DNA of 64,000 bases, taken from the NCBI GenBank assembly GCA_902557155.1, contig CACDYR010000003.1:1-64000 (forward strand), written 5' to 3'. This stretch comes from an uncultured Pelagibacteraceae bacterium. GTDB taxonomy: Bacteria; Pseudomonadota; Alphaproteobacteria; Pelagibacterales; Pelagibacteraceae. A program made the translations under genes and the position numbers. The notes beneath the pieces are model-generated. The model ran no database searches. It was not told the DNA's origin and saw only the letters and a program-made list of their open reading frames with translations. Positions 9,121 through 16,647 of the stretch are shown in pieces. Each line of letters opens with the position of its first letter. Position 1 is the stretch's first letter.

Positions 9121-9989
9121 TTATTTAAAACTCTACCTGCTACAGTTTTCAATTTATCTATAGTCTTTTTTGTTCTTTTTTCTGGAGCAGTAATAATTGC
9201 TACATCTAAACAATTGTTTGTTGGGTCATTTGGGTCAATATGATCTTCAAAATTATCAATTAAATTTTTAATCATAATTTTTGCTTTTTCAGCGTTTCCT
9301 AATAAAACTTTGATCACTTGTTGAACATCAACATTTTCATGATCTGGATGCCAACAATCAAAATCCGTTACCATAGAAACTGATGCATATCTAATTTCAG
9401 CTTCTCTTGCTAATTTTGCCTCTGGCATATTAGTCATTCCAATTACATCTGCTTTCCAAGATCTATATAAATTAGATTCAGCTAATGTAGAGAATTGTGG
9501 TCCCTCCATAACAACATAGGTTCCATTTCTTTGGTAATCTATATTGGATTTTTTAATTGCCTCTTCGCATGCATTCATTAAACCATTAGAGGTTGGGTGA
9601 GCCATTGATACATGGGCAACAATCTCATCATCAAAGAAAGTTTTATTTCTTGCAAAAGTCCTATCAATAAATTGATCAATGATAACAAATTTTCCAGGAG
9701 GTAAATTTTCTTTAAGAGAACCAACAGCTGATACAGAAACAATATCTGTTACACCTAATTGCTTAAGTGCATCTATATTTGCTCTAAAATTTATATTTGA
9801 AGGAGAAACATAATGTCCTCTTCCATGTCTTGGTAAAAAGTAAACTTCCTTGGTATTATATTTGGTTTTTAAGATCAGATCCGAAGGTTTGCCCCATGGA
9901 GTTTGTATATCCAGTAATTCTCTATCTATGAAATCTTCAACGTCATAAAGACCACTACCACCGATTATTGCTAATTTACCTATTGTCAT
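9117..9989 (-). CDS. mtnP: 5'-methylthioadenosine phosphorylase
   Basis: 290 residues, the usual MTAP length. 'IGGSGLYDVEDF' at the N-terminus, the phosphate-binding 'PRHGRGH', and 'TNMPEAKLAREAEIRYASVSMVTDFDCW' define the MTAP branch of trimeric purine nucleoside phosphorylases. It cleaves methylthioadenosine from spermidine synthesis into adenine and methylthioribose-1-phosphate. It is the first gene of the mtnP-mtnA-aldolase-speDE unit and is divergent from apt, which salvages the adenine; the 41-bp spacer must hold both promoters. Confidence 0.93.
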   Translation of the reverse strand: MTIGKLAIIGGSGLYDVEDFIDRELLDIQTPWGKPSDLILKTKYNTKEVYFLPRHGRGHYVSPSNINFRANIDALKQLGVTDIVSVSAVGSLKENLPPGKFVIIDQFIDRTFARNKTFFDDEIVAHVSMAHPTSNGLMNACEEAIKKSNIDYQRNGTYVVMEGPQFSTLAESNLYRSWKADVIGMTNMPEAKLAREAEIRYASVSMVTDFDCWHPDHENVDVQQVIKVLLGNAEKAKIMIKNLIDNFEDHIDPNDPTNNCLDVAIITAPEKRTKKTIDKLKTVAGRVLNK

Positions 9990-10030
9990 AATTAAAAATT
10001 TATTTATTTATACTTTTATATTTAACTATT

Positions 10031-10558
10031 ATGAATTTAAAAGATTATATTAGATCTATTCCTGATTATCCAAAAAAAGGGATTTTGTTTAGAGATATTA
10101 CAACTTTAATTAAAGATGAGAATGCTTTTTCTGAAACAATCAACCAAATTGTAGAAAGATCAAAAAAATTTAATTTTACAAAAATTGCTGCAATTGAGTC
10201 TAGAGGTTTTGTATTTGCTTCTGCAGTTTCTTATATTTTAAAAAAACCATTTATTATGCTCAGAAAAAAAAATAAATTACCTGCAGAGGTTCATTCAGTA
10301 GATTTTGAGTTAGAATACGGAACAGCAACAATAGAGGTGCACAAAGATTCTATAAACGAGAAAGATACTGTTTTAATTATTGATGATTTAATTGCAACAG
10401 GTGGAACTGCAGAAGCTGCTGCAAAACTTGTTGAAATTTCAAAAGGAAAAGTTGCTGCTTTTATATTTGTTATTAATCTATTTGATTTAGGTGGCTCAGA
10501 TAATTTAATTAAAAAAAAATATAATGTTGAAAATTTAATGGAATTTCCAGGACATTAA
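10031..10558 (+). CDS. apt: Adenine phosphoribosyltransferase
   Basis: 175 residues, the standard Apt length. 'IRSIPDYPKKGILFRDIT' at the N-terminus and the PRPP-binding loop 'VLIIDDLIATGGTA' identify it. It turns adenine and PRPP into AMP. Divergent from mtnP, whose product is adenine, so the two probably share a regulatory region. The stop interlocks with that of the convergent GT2 gene (TTAA at 10555-10558). Confidence 0.96.
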   Translation: MNLKDYIRSIPDYPKKGILFRDITTLIKDENAFSETINQIVERSKKFNFTKIAAIESRGFVFASAVSYILKKPFIMLRKKNKLPAEVHSVDFELEYGTATIEVHKDSINEKDTVLIIDDLIATGGTAEAAAKLVEISKGKVAAFIFVINLFDLGGSDNLIKKKYNVENLMEFPGH

Positions 10559-11448
10559 ATTTTTATATTTGGTCTAAAAAAAGATTTTCTGCCTATTGCT
10601 GCATTCAAATAACCCATTGCCCTGTGTAAATATATTTTGCTTTTTTTGGGATTAAATATTGCAAGATATAATACATACTTTAACACTGCTGAGATAAAAG
10701 TTGGCAAACCATTAATTAATGCAAAAAAATAACCTTTGTGTTTTCTGTTAAAATAAAATTTTGACCATATCCAATGCCAGTTTCTAGACAGTTCTACTTC
10801 CTCTGAAAACTTTTGACTAACAGCCTTCCCACCTAAATGATTTATTTTAGATTTAGGAACAACATAAATTTCCTCATTATGGTCAATTAATCTTTTGCAA
10901 AAATCATCATTTTCTAAATATAAAAAAATATTTTCATCAAAAAATTTAAAATTTTCAAAATTTTTAATCTGATTTATTTTTTTTACATTTAAAAGCATTG
11001 CAAATCCATCAACACTTTTAACCATGAAAGGATTAATAGAATTTTCATTTTTTTTATTTTCGTCGAATAATTTGTAATTAATGTTAATACCTGATTTTAT
11101 AATAGGAGCAATTACAGCAAATGATTCAATTTCTTTTGAGGCGATAATCAATTCTTCGATTGTGTTATTTTCTAAAACAACATCAGGGTTTAAAATTAAA
11201 GCAAAATCAGTAGTAGAATGTTTTAAGCCTAAATTATTTCCAGCTCCCATGCCTAAATTTTCGAGAGACATAATACATTTTGCATTACTATATTTTTCTT
11301 CTATGCTTAACTTAAATTCTTTGTTTCCAGAATTATCAACAATTAAAATATTAATATCTTTCGGTATAGACTCTATACAATTATATATCACCTCCTCACT
11401 AATATAACTCACTATAACTACAGATAAATTTTGCCTAGATATTGACAT
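10555..11448 (-). CDS. Glycosyltransferase family 2, rhamnosyltransferase-like
   Basis: 297 residues. A GT-A fold is indicated by 'LSVVIVSYISEEVIYNCIESI', 'ILIVDNSG' and 'FALILNPDVVLENN', in which the 'NPDV' strand supplies the metal-binding acidic residue. A 'FLYLENDDFCKRL' motif near residue 195 is frequent in rhamnosyltransferases (WbbL type). It lies back-to-back with the rfbBACD operon (59-bp spacer), which would make dTDP-L-rhamnose, so rhamnose transfer to a surface polysaccharide is a reasonable inference. A weakly hydrophobic stretch near the C-terminus may associate with the membrane. Confidence 0.8.
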   Translation of the reverse strand: MSISRQNLSVVIVSYISEEVIYNCIESIPKDINILIVDNSGNKEFKLSIEEKYSNAKCIMSLENLGMGAGNNLGLKHSTTDFALILNPDVVLENNTIEELIIASKEIESFAVIAPIIKSGININYKLFDENKKNENSINPFMVKSVDGFAMLLNVKKINQIKNFENFKFFDENIFLYLENDDFCKRLIDHNEEIYVVPKSKINHLGGKAVSQKFSEEVELSRNWHWIWSKFYFNRKHKGYFFALINGLPTFISAVLKYVLYLAIFNPKKSKIYLHRAMGYLNAAIGRKSFFRPNIKI

Positions 11449-11507
11449 AAGTGTTAGCTAAATGAACTATACTAATACTTTTTACTAATGTAAAAATAAT
11501 TTAATCA

Positions 11508-12521
11508 ATGAAAAAAATAATTGTAACCGGTGGGCTTGGATTTATTGGAAGTAATTTAATTGATTTATTAATTAAAAAAAATTTTTCAGTAATTAATATT
11601 GATAAAATTTCATATTCTTCAAATTTTTATAATTTAAAAGAATATAATAATTCAAATAAATACAAATTTATAAGATGTAACATTGGTGAAAGAAAATTTA
11701 AAAAAATACTTTTTAAATATAAGCCGATATGTATTTTTAATTTAGCTGCAGAAACTCACGTGGATAGATCTATCGATAATCCAGAACATTTTGTTCAAAG
11801 TAATATAGTAGGTGTTTATAAGTTATTGGAATACTTTAAAGAGTATTCACAAAAATTTACTTCAAAATTAATTCATATTTCTACAGATGAAGTTTATGGA
11901 GATATTTTAAAAGGAAGAACTTCAGAGAAATATCCCTATAACCCAAGCTCACCATATGCAGCAAGTAAAGCTGCCTCAGATCATTTAGTTCAATCCTATG
12001 TTAGAACTTATAAAATTCCAGCAATAATTACTAATTGCTCAAATAATTATGGACCAAAACAACACCCTGAAAAATTAATTCCTAAGTTAATTTATAATAT
12101 TTTAAACAATAAACCTTTACCAATATATGGAAAAGGCATGAATTCAAGAGAATGGATTTTTGTAAAAGATCATTGTGAAGCTTTAATTAAAATATTTAAA
12201 AAAGGTAAGATTGGTAATTTTTACAATATTGGTTCAAATAAGAATTTAACAAATCTTAAAGTGTGTGAGCATTTAATAAGTGTTGCAAAAAAAAATTCAA
12301 TTTTAGGAACTAAAGTTAAAATAAATTTTATTAAAGATAGACCTGGGCATGATATTAGATACGCTTTAAATAGTAACAAAATTAAGAAAGAATTAAATTG
12401 GAAGCCAAGAATTAATTTTAAAGAAGGAATTAAATTAACTTTTGATTGGTATAATAAAAATAGAAAATACTATAAATCAATTTCAAAAAAAGATATTTTA
12501 AAAAGATTGGGTAATAAATGA
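11508..12521 (+). CDS. rfbB: dTDP-glucose 4,6-dehydratase
   Basis: 337 residues. Rossmann motif 'VTGGLGFIGSNLIDLL' at the N-terminus, catalytic 'STDEVYG' and 'YAASKAASDHLV' (YxxxK) in the middle, and 'INFKEGIKLTFDWY' near the end match RmlB. It removes water from dTDP-glucose to give the 4-keto-6-deoxy sugar. First gene of rfbB-rfbA-rfbC-rfbD, overlapping rfbA by 4 bp. Very rich in Lys/Asn/Ile, in line with the AT-rich glycan genes. Confidence 0.92.
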   Translation: MKKIIVTGGLGFIGSNLIDLLIKKNFSVINIDKISYSSNFYNLKEYNNSNKYKFIRCNIGERKFKKILFKYKPICIFNLAAETHVDRSIDNPEHFVQSNIVGVYKLLEYFKEYSQKFTSKLIHISTDEVYGDILKGRTSEKYPYNPSSPYAASKAASDHLVQSYVRTYKIPAIITNCSNNYGPKQHPEKLIPKLIYNILNNKPLPIYGKGMNSREWIFVKDHCEALIKIFKKGKIGNFYNIGSNKNLTNLKVCEHLISVAKKNSILGTKVKINFIKDRPGHDIRYALNSNKIKKELNWKPRINFKEGIKLTFDWYNKNRKYYKSISKKDILKRLGNK

Positions 12522-13384
12522 TTAAAAAAGGAATTATATTAGCGGGAGGAATGGGAACTAGAATGAGTCCTTTAACCAAAGCTGTAAATAAGCAATTGTT
12601 ACCAATTTATGATAAACCTTTAATATTTTATCCATTATCTATTTTAATGTTAGCAAAAATTAGAGATGTACTAATTATAGTTAATAAAGGTCAACTGGAT
12701 CAATATAGAAAATTAATTCCCGATGGAAAAAAACTTGGGATGAAGATTGAGTATATCGAACAAGATAAACCTCGTGGGTTGCCAGATGCTTTCATCTTAG
12801 GGGAAAAATTTATTAAAAAAGATAATGTTGCTATGATTTTGGGTGATAATTTTTTTTACGGCCAGTCATTGAGTAAAATGCTTTTTGATTGTGTAAAAAT
12901 AAAAAAAGGTGCAAAAGTTGTACTTCACAAAGTTTCTAATCCTGAAAAATTTGGAGTAGCAACTGTTAAAGGAAAGAAAATTTTATCTATAAAAGAAAAA
13001 CCAAAAAATTCTAAATCTGATTTGGCAGTAACAGGATTGTATTTTTTTGACAATAAAGTTGTAAAATTTGCAAATAAACTTAAGCCCTCTAAAAGAAATG
13101 AGCTTGAAATAGTAGATTTATTAAATAGTTACAGAAAAATTAACCAGCTATCTTCTGAATTTTTAGGAAGAGGTGGGGCGTGGTTGGATACTGGTTCTAT
13201 AGAAGATTTTTATAAAACAAGCAATTTTGTTTCAGCTATTGAAAATTTACAAGGTTTTAAAATAGCATGTTTAGAGGAAATATCTTTAAATAATAATTGG
13301 ATAAATAAAAATAAAGTTTATGAAGCTATAAAATTTTATGGAAATTGCGACTATTCTAAATATCTAAAAAAAATCATATCTTAA
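12518..13384 (+). CDS. rfbA: Glucose-1-phosphate thymidylyltransferase
   Basis: 288 residues. The nucleotidyltransferase signature 'GIILAGGMGTRMSPLTKAVNKQ' and 'PIYDKPLIFYPL' at the N-terminus, then 'MILGDNFFYG' and 'GRGGAWLDTGS', are RmlA hallmarks. It makes dTDP-glucose from glucose-1-phosphate and dTTP, the first step to dTDP-rhamnose. It shares 1 nt with rfbC and overlaps rfbB by 4. Confidence 0.93.
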   Translation: MIKKGIILAGGMGTRMSPLTKAVNKQLLPIYDKPLIFYPLSILMLAKIRDVLIIVNKGQLDQYRKLIPDGKKLGMKIEYIEQDKPRGLPDAFILGEKFIKKDNVAMILGDNFFYGQSLSKMLFDCVKIKKGAKVVLHKVSNPEKFGVATVKGKKILSIKEKPKNSKSDLAVTGLYFFDNKVVKFANKLKPSKRNELEIVDLLNSYRKINQLSSEFLGRGGAWLDTGSIEDFYKTSNFVSAIENLQGFKIACLEEISLNNNWINKNKVYEAIKFYGNCDYSKYLKKIIS

Positions 13385-13911
13385 TGATTCAAAAAACAAA
13401 ATTTAAAGATCTTTTTTTAATAAAAAATACTGCCCATAAAGATCAAAGAGGATATTTTAAAGAGTTAGTTAGAGAAAATAAACTTAAAAAAAAATTTCCA
13501 TTTATAGTTATGTCTTGTTCAAAAAAAAATGTTGTAAGAGGTCTTCATATTCAGACAAAAAAACCTCAAGGCAAATTCGTAACTGTAATGAAAGGAAAAA
13601 TTTTTGATGTTGCCCTAGATTTGAGAAAAAAATCTAAAACTTTTGGAAAAATTTATAGTTGTGTTTTAAGTGAAAAAAATTCAAACTCAATATTTATCCC
13701 ACCAGGGTTTGCTCACGGTTTTCAATCCTTAGACAGAGAAACTTATGTTATCTACAGCTGTACTAAATACAGAGACAAAAAAAGTGAAATAACAATAGAT
13801 TTAAATGATAAAAATTTAAAAATTAAATGGCCATCTAAAATTAGAATTCTCTCAAACAAAGATAAAAAAGGAATTTCTTTTTTAAATTATAAAAAAAATT
13901 ATATTAAATGA
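13384..13911 (+). CDS. rfbC: dTDP-4-dehydrorhamnose 3,5-epimerase
   Basis: 175 residues, a cupin-fold epimerase. 'RGYFKELVRENKL', the catalytic-His region 'VVRGLHIQTKKPQGKFVTV', and 'IFIPPGFAHGFQSL' all match RmlC. It epimerises C3 and C5 of the 4-keto sugar made by RfbB. It overlaps rfbD by 4 bp and lies within the rfb operon. A neighbouring epimerase specificity (for example a 3-epimerase) cannot be excluded. Confidence 0.9.
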   Translation: MIQKTKFKDLFLIKNTAHKDQRGYFKELVRENKLKKKFPFIVMSCSKKNVVRGLHIQTKKPQGKFVTVMKGKIFDVALDLRKKSKTFGKIYSCVLSEKNSNSIFIPPGFAHGFQSLDRETYVIYSCTKYRDKKSEITIDLNDKNLKIKWPSKIRILSNKDKKGISFLNYKKNYIK

Positions 13912-14612
13912 AAAATCTTATTCTAGTTACTGGAGGTCAGGGTAGATTTGCAAAGGTTTTAAAAAAAAATAATAAATTTCTAAATCTTTATTTTGCGACA
14001 AAAAAAGAGTGTAATATTTTAAATATTAAGTCTCTTGAAAAAATAATAAAAAAATTAAAGCCAAAAATAATTTTACATTGTGCAGGTTTGTCAAGACCAA
14101 TGGAAATTCATCAAAAAAATATTGAAAAAAGTATTGATTTAAATATTGTTGGAACTGCAAATGTAGTCAAAGTTTGTAAAAAAAATAATATTAAAATAAT
14201 CTATTTTTCAACAGGATATGTTTATGAGGGCAAAAAAGGAAATTATTCAGAAAAAGACCCTGTGAAACCATTTAATAATTACGGCTTGTCAAAACTAGGG
14301 GGTGAGTGTGCTGTGATGATGTATAAAAATTCTCTAATTTTAAGAATTACAATGACTGAAAGTCCATTTATGTATAAAAAAGCATACACTAATCTAAAAT
14401 CTAATTTTATGTTTCATGAAGACCTAGTAAAAATTTTACCAAAAATTATAAATTATAAAGGCATTTTAAATGTAGGAGGGAAAACTCAGTCAGTTTTTTC
14501 TTTTGCTAAATTACATAATAAAAAAGTAAAAAAAATTAAATTAAGTATTAAAGACAAACTACCATTTAATCAAACCATGAACACTTCTGTGTTAAAAAGA
14601 TTAATTAAATAG
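13908..14612 (+). CDS. rfbD: dTDP-4-dehydrorhamnose reductase-like SDR, short form
   Basis: 234 residues, shorter than typical RmlD (about 290). N-terminal 'LILVTGGQGRFAKVL' Rossmann loop and 'FNNYGLSKLGGE' with the YxxxK pair show an extended SDR. As the last gene of rfbBACD it most likely reduces the 4-keto group to give dTDP-L-rhamnose or a related 6-deoxysugar. The C-terminal substrate domain is abbreviated, so the product could differ (for example dTDP-fucose or 6-deoxytalose). Translational overlap with rfbC is 4 bp. Confidence 0.65.
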   Translation: MKNLILVTGGQGRFAKVLKKNNKFLNLYFATKKECNILNIKSLEKIIKKLKPKIILHCAGLSRPMEIHQKNIEKSIDLNIVGTANVVKVCKKNNIKIIYFSTGYVYEGKKGNYSEKDPVKPFNNYGLSKLGGECAVMMYKNSLILRITMTESPFMYKKAYTNLKSNFMFHEDLVKILPKIINYKGILNVGGKTQSVFSFAKLHNKKVKKIKLSIKDKLPFNQTMNTSVLKRLIK

Positions 14613-14685
14613 TACTTTTGTAAGACTTATCCACAGCCTATTTATTGGTTTGAAATTACTTTATTAAATAATAACTTAACTGTCG

Positions 14686-15720
14686 ATGAGAATTGAAGAA
14701 GAGTTAAAATTAGATTATTCAGACGTTTTATTTAGACCTAAGAGAAGTACTCTAAAAAGTCGAAAAGATGTTAATCTTTTAAGGACTTATAGATTCAAGT
14801 ACAGTAAAAATGAATGGTCAGGTATTCCTATCATGGCAGCAAATATGGATGGAGTTGGAGAATTAAGTGTTGCTGAAAAATTAAATGAATATGGAATGAT
14901 AACATCTTTAACAAAACAACATGATGTTAAAAAAATTAAACAAAATAAAAATATTAAAAAAATATATCCTAATATCGCACTTAGTGTTGGTATCAAAAAA
15001 GAAGATTTTCAAAATTTAGATAAGGTATTAAAAGAATTTAGTTTTTTTAAGTTTATTTGTATTGATGTTGCTAATGGATATACAGAGCATTTTACTAATT
15101 TTATTAAATCAGTCAGAGATAAATATCCTACAAAAACGATTATTGCTGGCAATGTGGTAACAGCAGACATGACACAAGAATTAGTTCTAAGTGGAGCAGA
15201 TATTGTTAAAGTAGGAATTGGACCTGGAAGTGTTTGTACAACAAGAATTCAAACTGGAGTTGGTTATCCACAATTAAGTGCAGTAATCGAATGTGCTGAT
15301 GCAGCACATGGACTTGGTGCACATGTAATTGCAGATGGTGGATGCACATGTCCTGGTGATGTGGCTAAAGGTTTTGGAGGCGGAGCAGATTTTGTAATGC
15401 TTGGCGGTATGTTAGCTGGACATGATGAGGGAAATGGTAAAATTGTTAAAGTTAATGGAGAAAAATATATAGAGTTTTATGGATCTAGTTCTGAGGTTGC
15501 TAATAAAAAACACTATGGTGGACTATCAGATTATCGAAGTAGTGAAGGAAGAAAAGTAAGAGTAAAATATAGAGGCAAAATAAACGATACTATTTTAAAT
15601 ATTCTCGGCGGTGTAAGAAGTAGCTGTACTTATGTTGGTGCTCCTTCGCTTAAACAATTAAGCAAATGTACGACTTTCGTTAGAGTATCAAATCAGTTTA
15701 ATGATAGTTTAATTAAATAA
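14686..15720 (+). CDS. guaC: GMP reductase
   Basis: 344 residues, close to the length of E. coli GuaC (347). 'LDYSDVLFRPKRSTL' at the N-terminus, 'GIGPGSVCTTRIQTGVGYPQ' with the catalytic Cys, and 'YGSSSE' typical of GMP reductases rather than IMP dehydrogenases. No CBS domains, consistent with GuaC. It deaminates GMP to IMP, linking guanine and adenine nucleotides. The convergent phosphoribosyltransferase gene ends 1 bp away, so purine salvage functions cluster here. Confidence 0.9.
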   Translation: MRIEEELKLDYSDVLFRPKRSTLKSRKDVNLLRTYRFKYSKNEWSGIPIMAANMDGVGELSVAEKLNEYGMITSLTKQHDVKKIKQNKNIKKIYPNIALSVGIKKEDFQNLDKVLKEFSFFKFICIDVANGYTEHFTNFIKSVRDKYPTKTIIAGNVVTADMTQELVLSGADIVKVGIGPGSVCTTRIQTGVGYPQLSAVIECADAAHGLGAHVIADGGCTCPGDVAKGFGGGADFVMLGGMLAGHDEGNGKIVKVNGEKYIEFYGSSSEVANKKHYGGLSDYRSSEGRKVRVKYRGKINDTILNILGGVRSSCTYVGAPSLKQLSKCTTFVRVSNQFNDSLIK

Positions 15721-15721
15721 T

Positions 15722-16240
15722 TTATTTTTCAAACTTAAAATCTTTAATATTTGTAGTTTCATATTTCTCAAAAGGCATGTGTATCCAAGGAGAGTCTTTT
15801 AAGTAATCTACAGAATAATCTGGTTTAAATTTTGATGTTGATTTATGCCATAAAACTGCAGTTTTAATTTTTTCATCAAAATAAAAACCATAAAAATGTT
15901 CTAACCATTTAATACTTTTTATTAAAGTTTTTCCAGAATCAGCTAAATCATCAACTAACAAAACATGTGAACCCAAATTTGGAGTGGTTTTTGCTAAATC
16001 TCTTGAAAAAGTAAACTGTCCTTGTTGATTTTTTATATCGTCACTATCACCATGGTAAGACTCAACAGATAAAATGGCTAAAGGGACATTAAAAAGTCTA
16101 CTAAAAATATCTCCAACCCTTAATCCACCTTTTGCAATACAAATTATTTGATTAAATTTTAAATTATCATCATGAATTTTTTTAGCTAATTGCTCTATCT
16201 TTTTATGATAATCTTCCCAAGTTATATAAATATCTTTCAT
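15722..16240 (-). CDS. Xanthine/guanine-type phosphoribosyltransferase
   Basis: I choose the ATG at 16240 (172 residues, MKDIYITWEDYHKKI), not the track start at 16273, which lies inside the tRNA-Met gene. The PRPP loop is visible as 'HVLLVDDLADSGKTLIKSI', and 'IICIAKGGLRVGDIFSRLF' resembles Gpt and related phosphoribosyltransferases. The probable reaction is guanine/xanthine/hypoxanthine plus PRPP to the nucleotide, which fits the adjoining guaC. The start codon is 6 nt from the tRNA CCA end with no Shine-Dalgarno in between. Exact base preference is not readable. Confidence 0.82.
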   Translation of the reverse strand: MKDIYITWEDYHKKIEQLAKKIHDDNLKFNQIICIAKGGLRVGDIFSRLFNVPLAILSVESYHGDSDDIKNQQGQFTFSRDLAKTTPNLGSHVLLVDDLADSGKTLIKSIKWLEHFYGFYFDEKIKTAVLWHKSTSKFKPDYSVDYLKDSPWIHMPFEKYETTNIKDFKFEK

Positions 16241-16246
16241 AATTTT

Positions 16247-16323
16247 TGGTAGCGGGAAGTGGGATCGAACCACTGACCTCGGGCTTATGAGTCCCGCGCT
16301 CTAACCAACTGAGCTACCCCGCC
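16247..16323 (-). tRNA. tRNA-Met (anticodon CAU), elongator-like, CCA encoded
   Basis: The minus strand folds as a full cloverleaf: acceptor GGCGGGG with TCCCGCT (G-U at both ends), D-arm GCTC/GAGC, anticodon loop CTCATAA, variable loop AGGTC, T-arm AGTGG/CCACT with TTCGATC, discriminator A and encoded CCA; 77 nt in all. The TA at 8-9 and the D-loop look like an elongator, and the GGG:CCC block lies one pair away from the initiator position. Pair 31-39 is an A-G mismatch. A lysidine-modified tRNA-Ile2 cannot be fully excluded from sequence. Confidence 0.95.
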
Positions 16324-16338
16324 TTAATTGATAAGTGG

Positions 16339-16366
16339 TTTATAATATAAATCTTTATTGTTTCAA
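16339..16366 (-). promoter_or_regulatory. Candidate sigma-70 promoter for tRNA-Met and the downstream phosphoribosyltransferase
   Basis: On the minus strand TTGAAA (16366-16361) and TATAAA (16344-16339) are separated by 16 bp, and the -10 box ends 15 bp before the tRNA 5' end. It is near consensus and well placed, though AT-rich DNA yields such matches by chance. Confidence 0.45.
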
Positions 16367-16392
16367 TAAACTTTTTTAAATCAAATTCTAAA

Positions 16393-16602
16393 CTAAATAA
16401 TAAAATAAATAGCTAATGAACTAACTAAACCAGCTAAAATAATTGAAAAAACAATTCTTTTTTTTAAAGTTCTTTTTTGGTCTAATCTAACTCTGTTTAG
16501 TAAAATATTTACATTAGTAGTTTTAATCTTATCTACTTCAAAATCTTTATTTCTAGCGATATCAGTATTAAATAATGATGTGTCTTGATCGTTTTTTTTC
16601 AC
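16393..16602 (-). CDS. Small C-tail-anchored membrane protein, unknown function
   Basis: 69 residues: a charged N-terminal half, then a basic patch 'RTLKKR' and one C-terminal membrane helix ('IVFSIILAGLVSSLAIYFII'). No signal peptide. The second half resembles the 65-residue protein at 32544-32741: both have a 'VN(I/V)xxL..R' element followed by Lys/Arg and a C-terminal helix. The topology suggests a cytoplasmic domain tethered to the inner membrane. No function recognised. It lies downstream of the large FAD/GcvT gene (45-bp gap) and upstream of the tRNA promoter. Confidence 0.6.
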   Translation of the reverse strand: MKKNDQDTSLFNTDIARNKDFEVDKIKTTNVNILLNRVRLDQKRTLKKRIVFSIILAGLVSSLAIYFII

Positions 16603-16647
16603 AATTTATCTAACCAGCTAATTAACTTAAATACAATAAAATTATAA

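Noticed and set aside
14627-14635. TTATCCACA, a perfect DnaA-box sequence in the rfbD-guaC spacer
   Set aside because: A single 9-mer; about one chance match is expected in 64 kb of such composition on two strands. No cluster of boxes, no dnaA/dnaN or parAB nearby, so no support for an origin.
16241-16273. ORF-track N-terminus of the phosphoribosyltransferase (MVRSHFPLPKI)
   Set aside because: This part is encoded by the 3' half of the tRNA-Met gene. The ATG at 16240 begins the recognisable family sequence.
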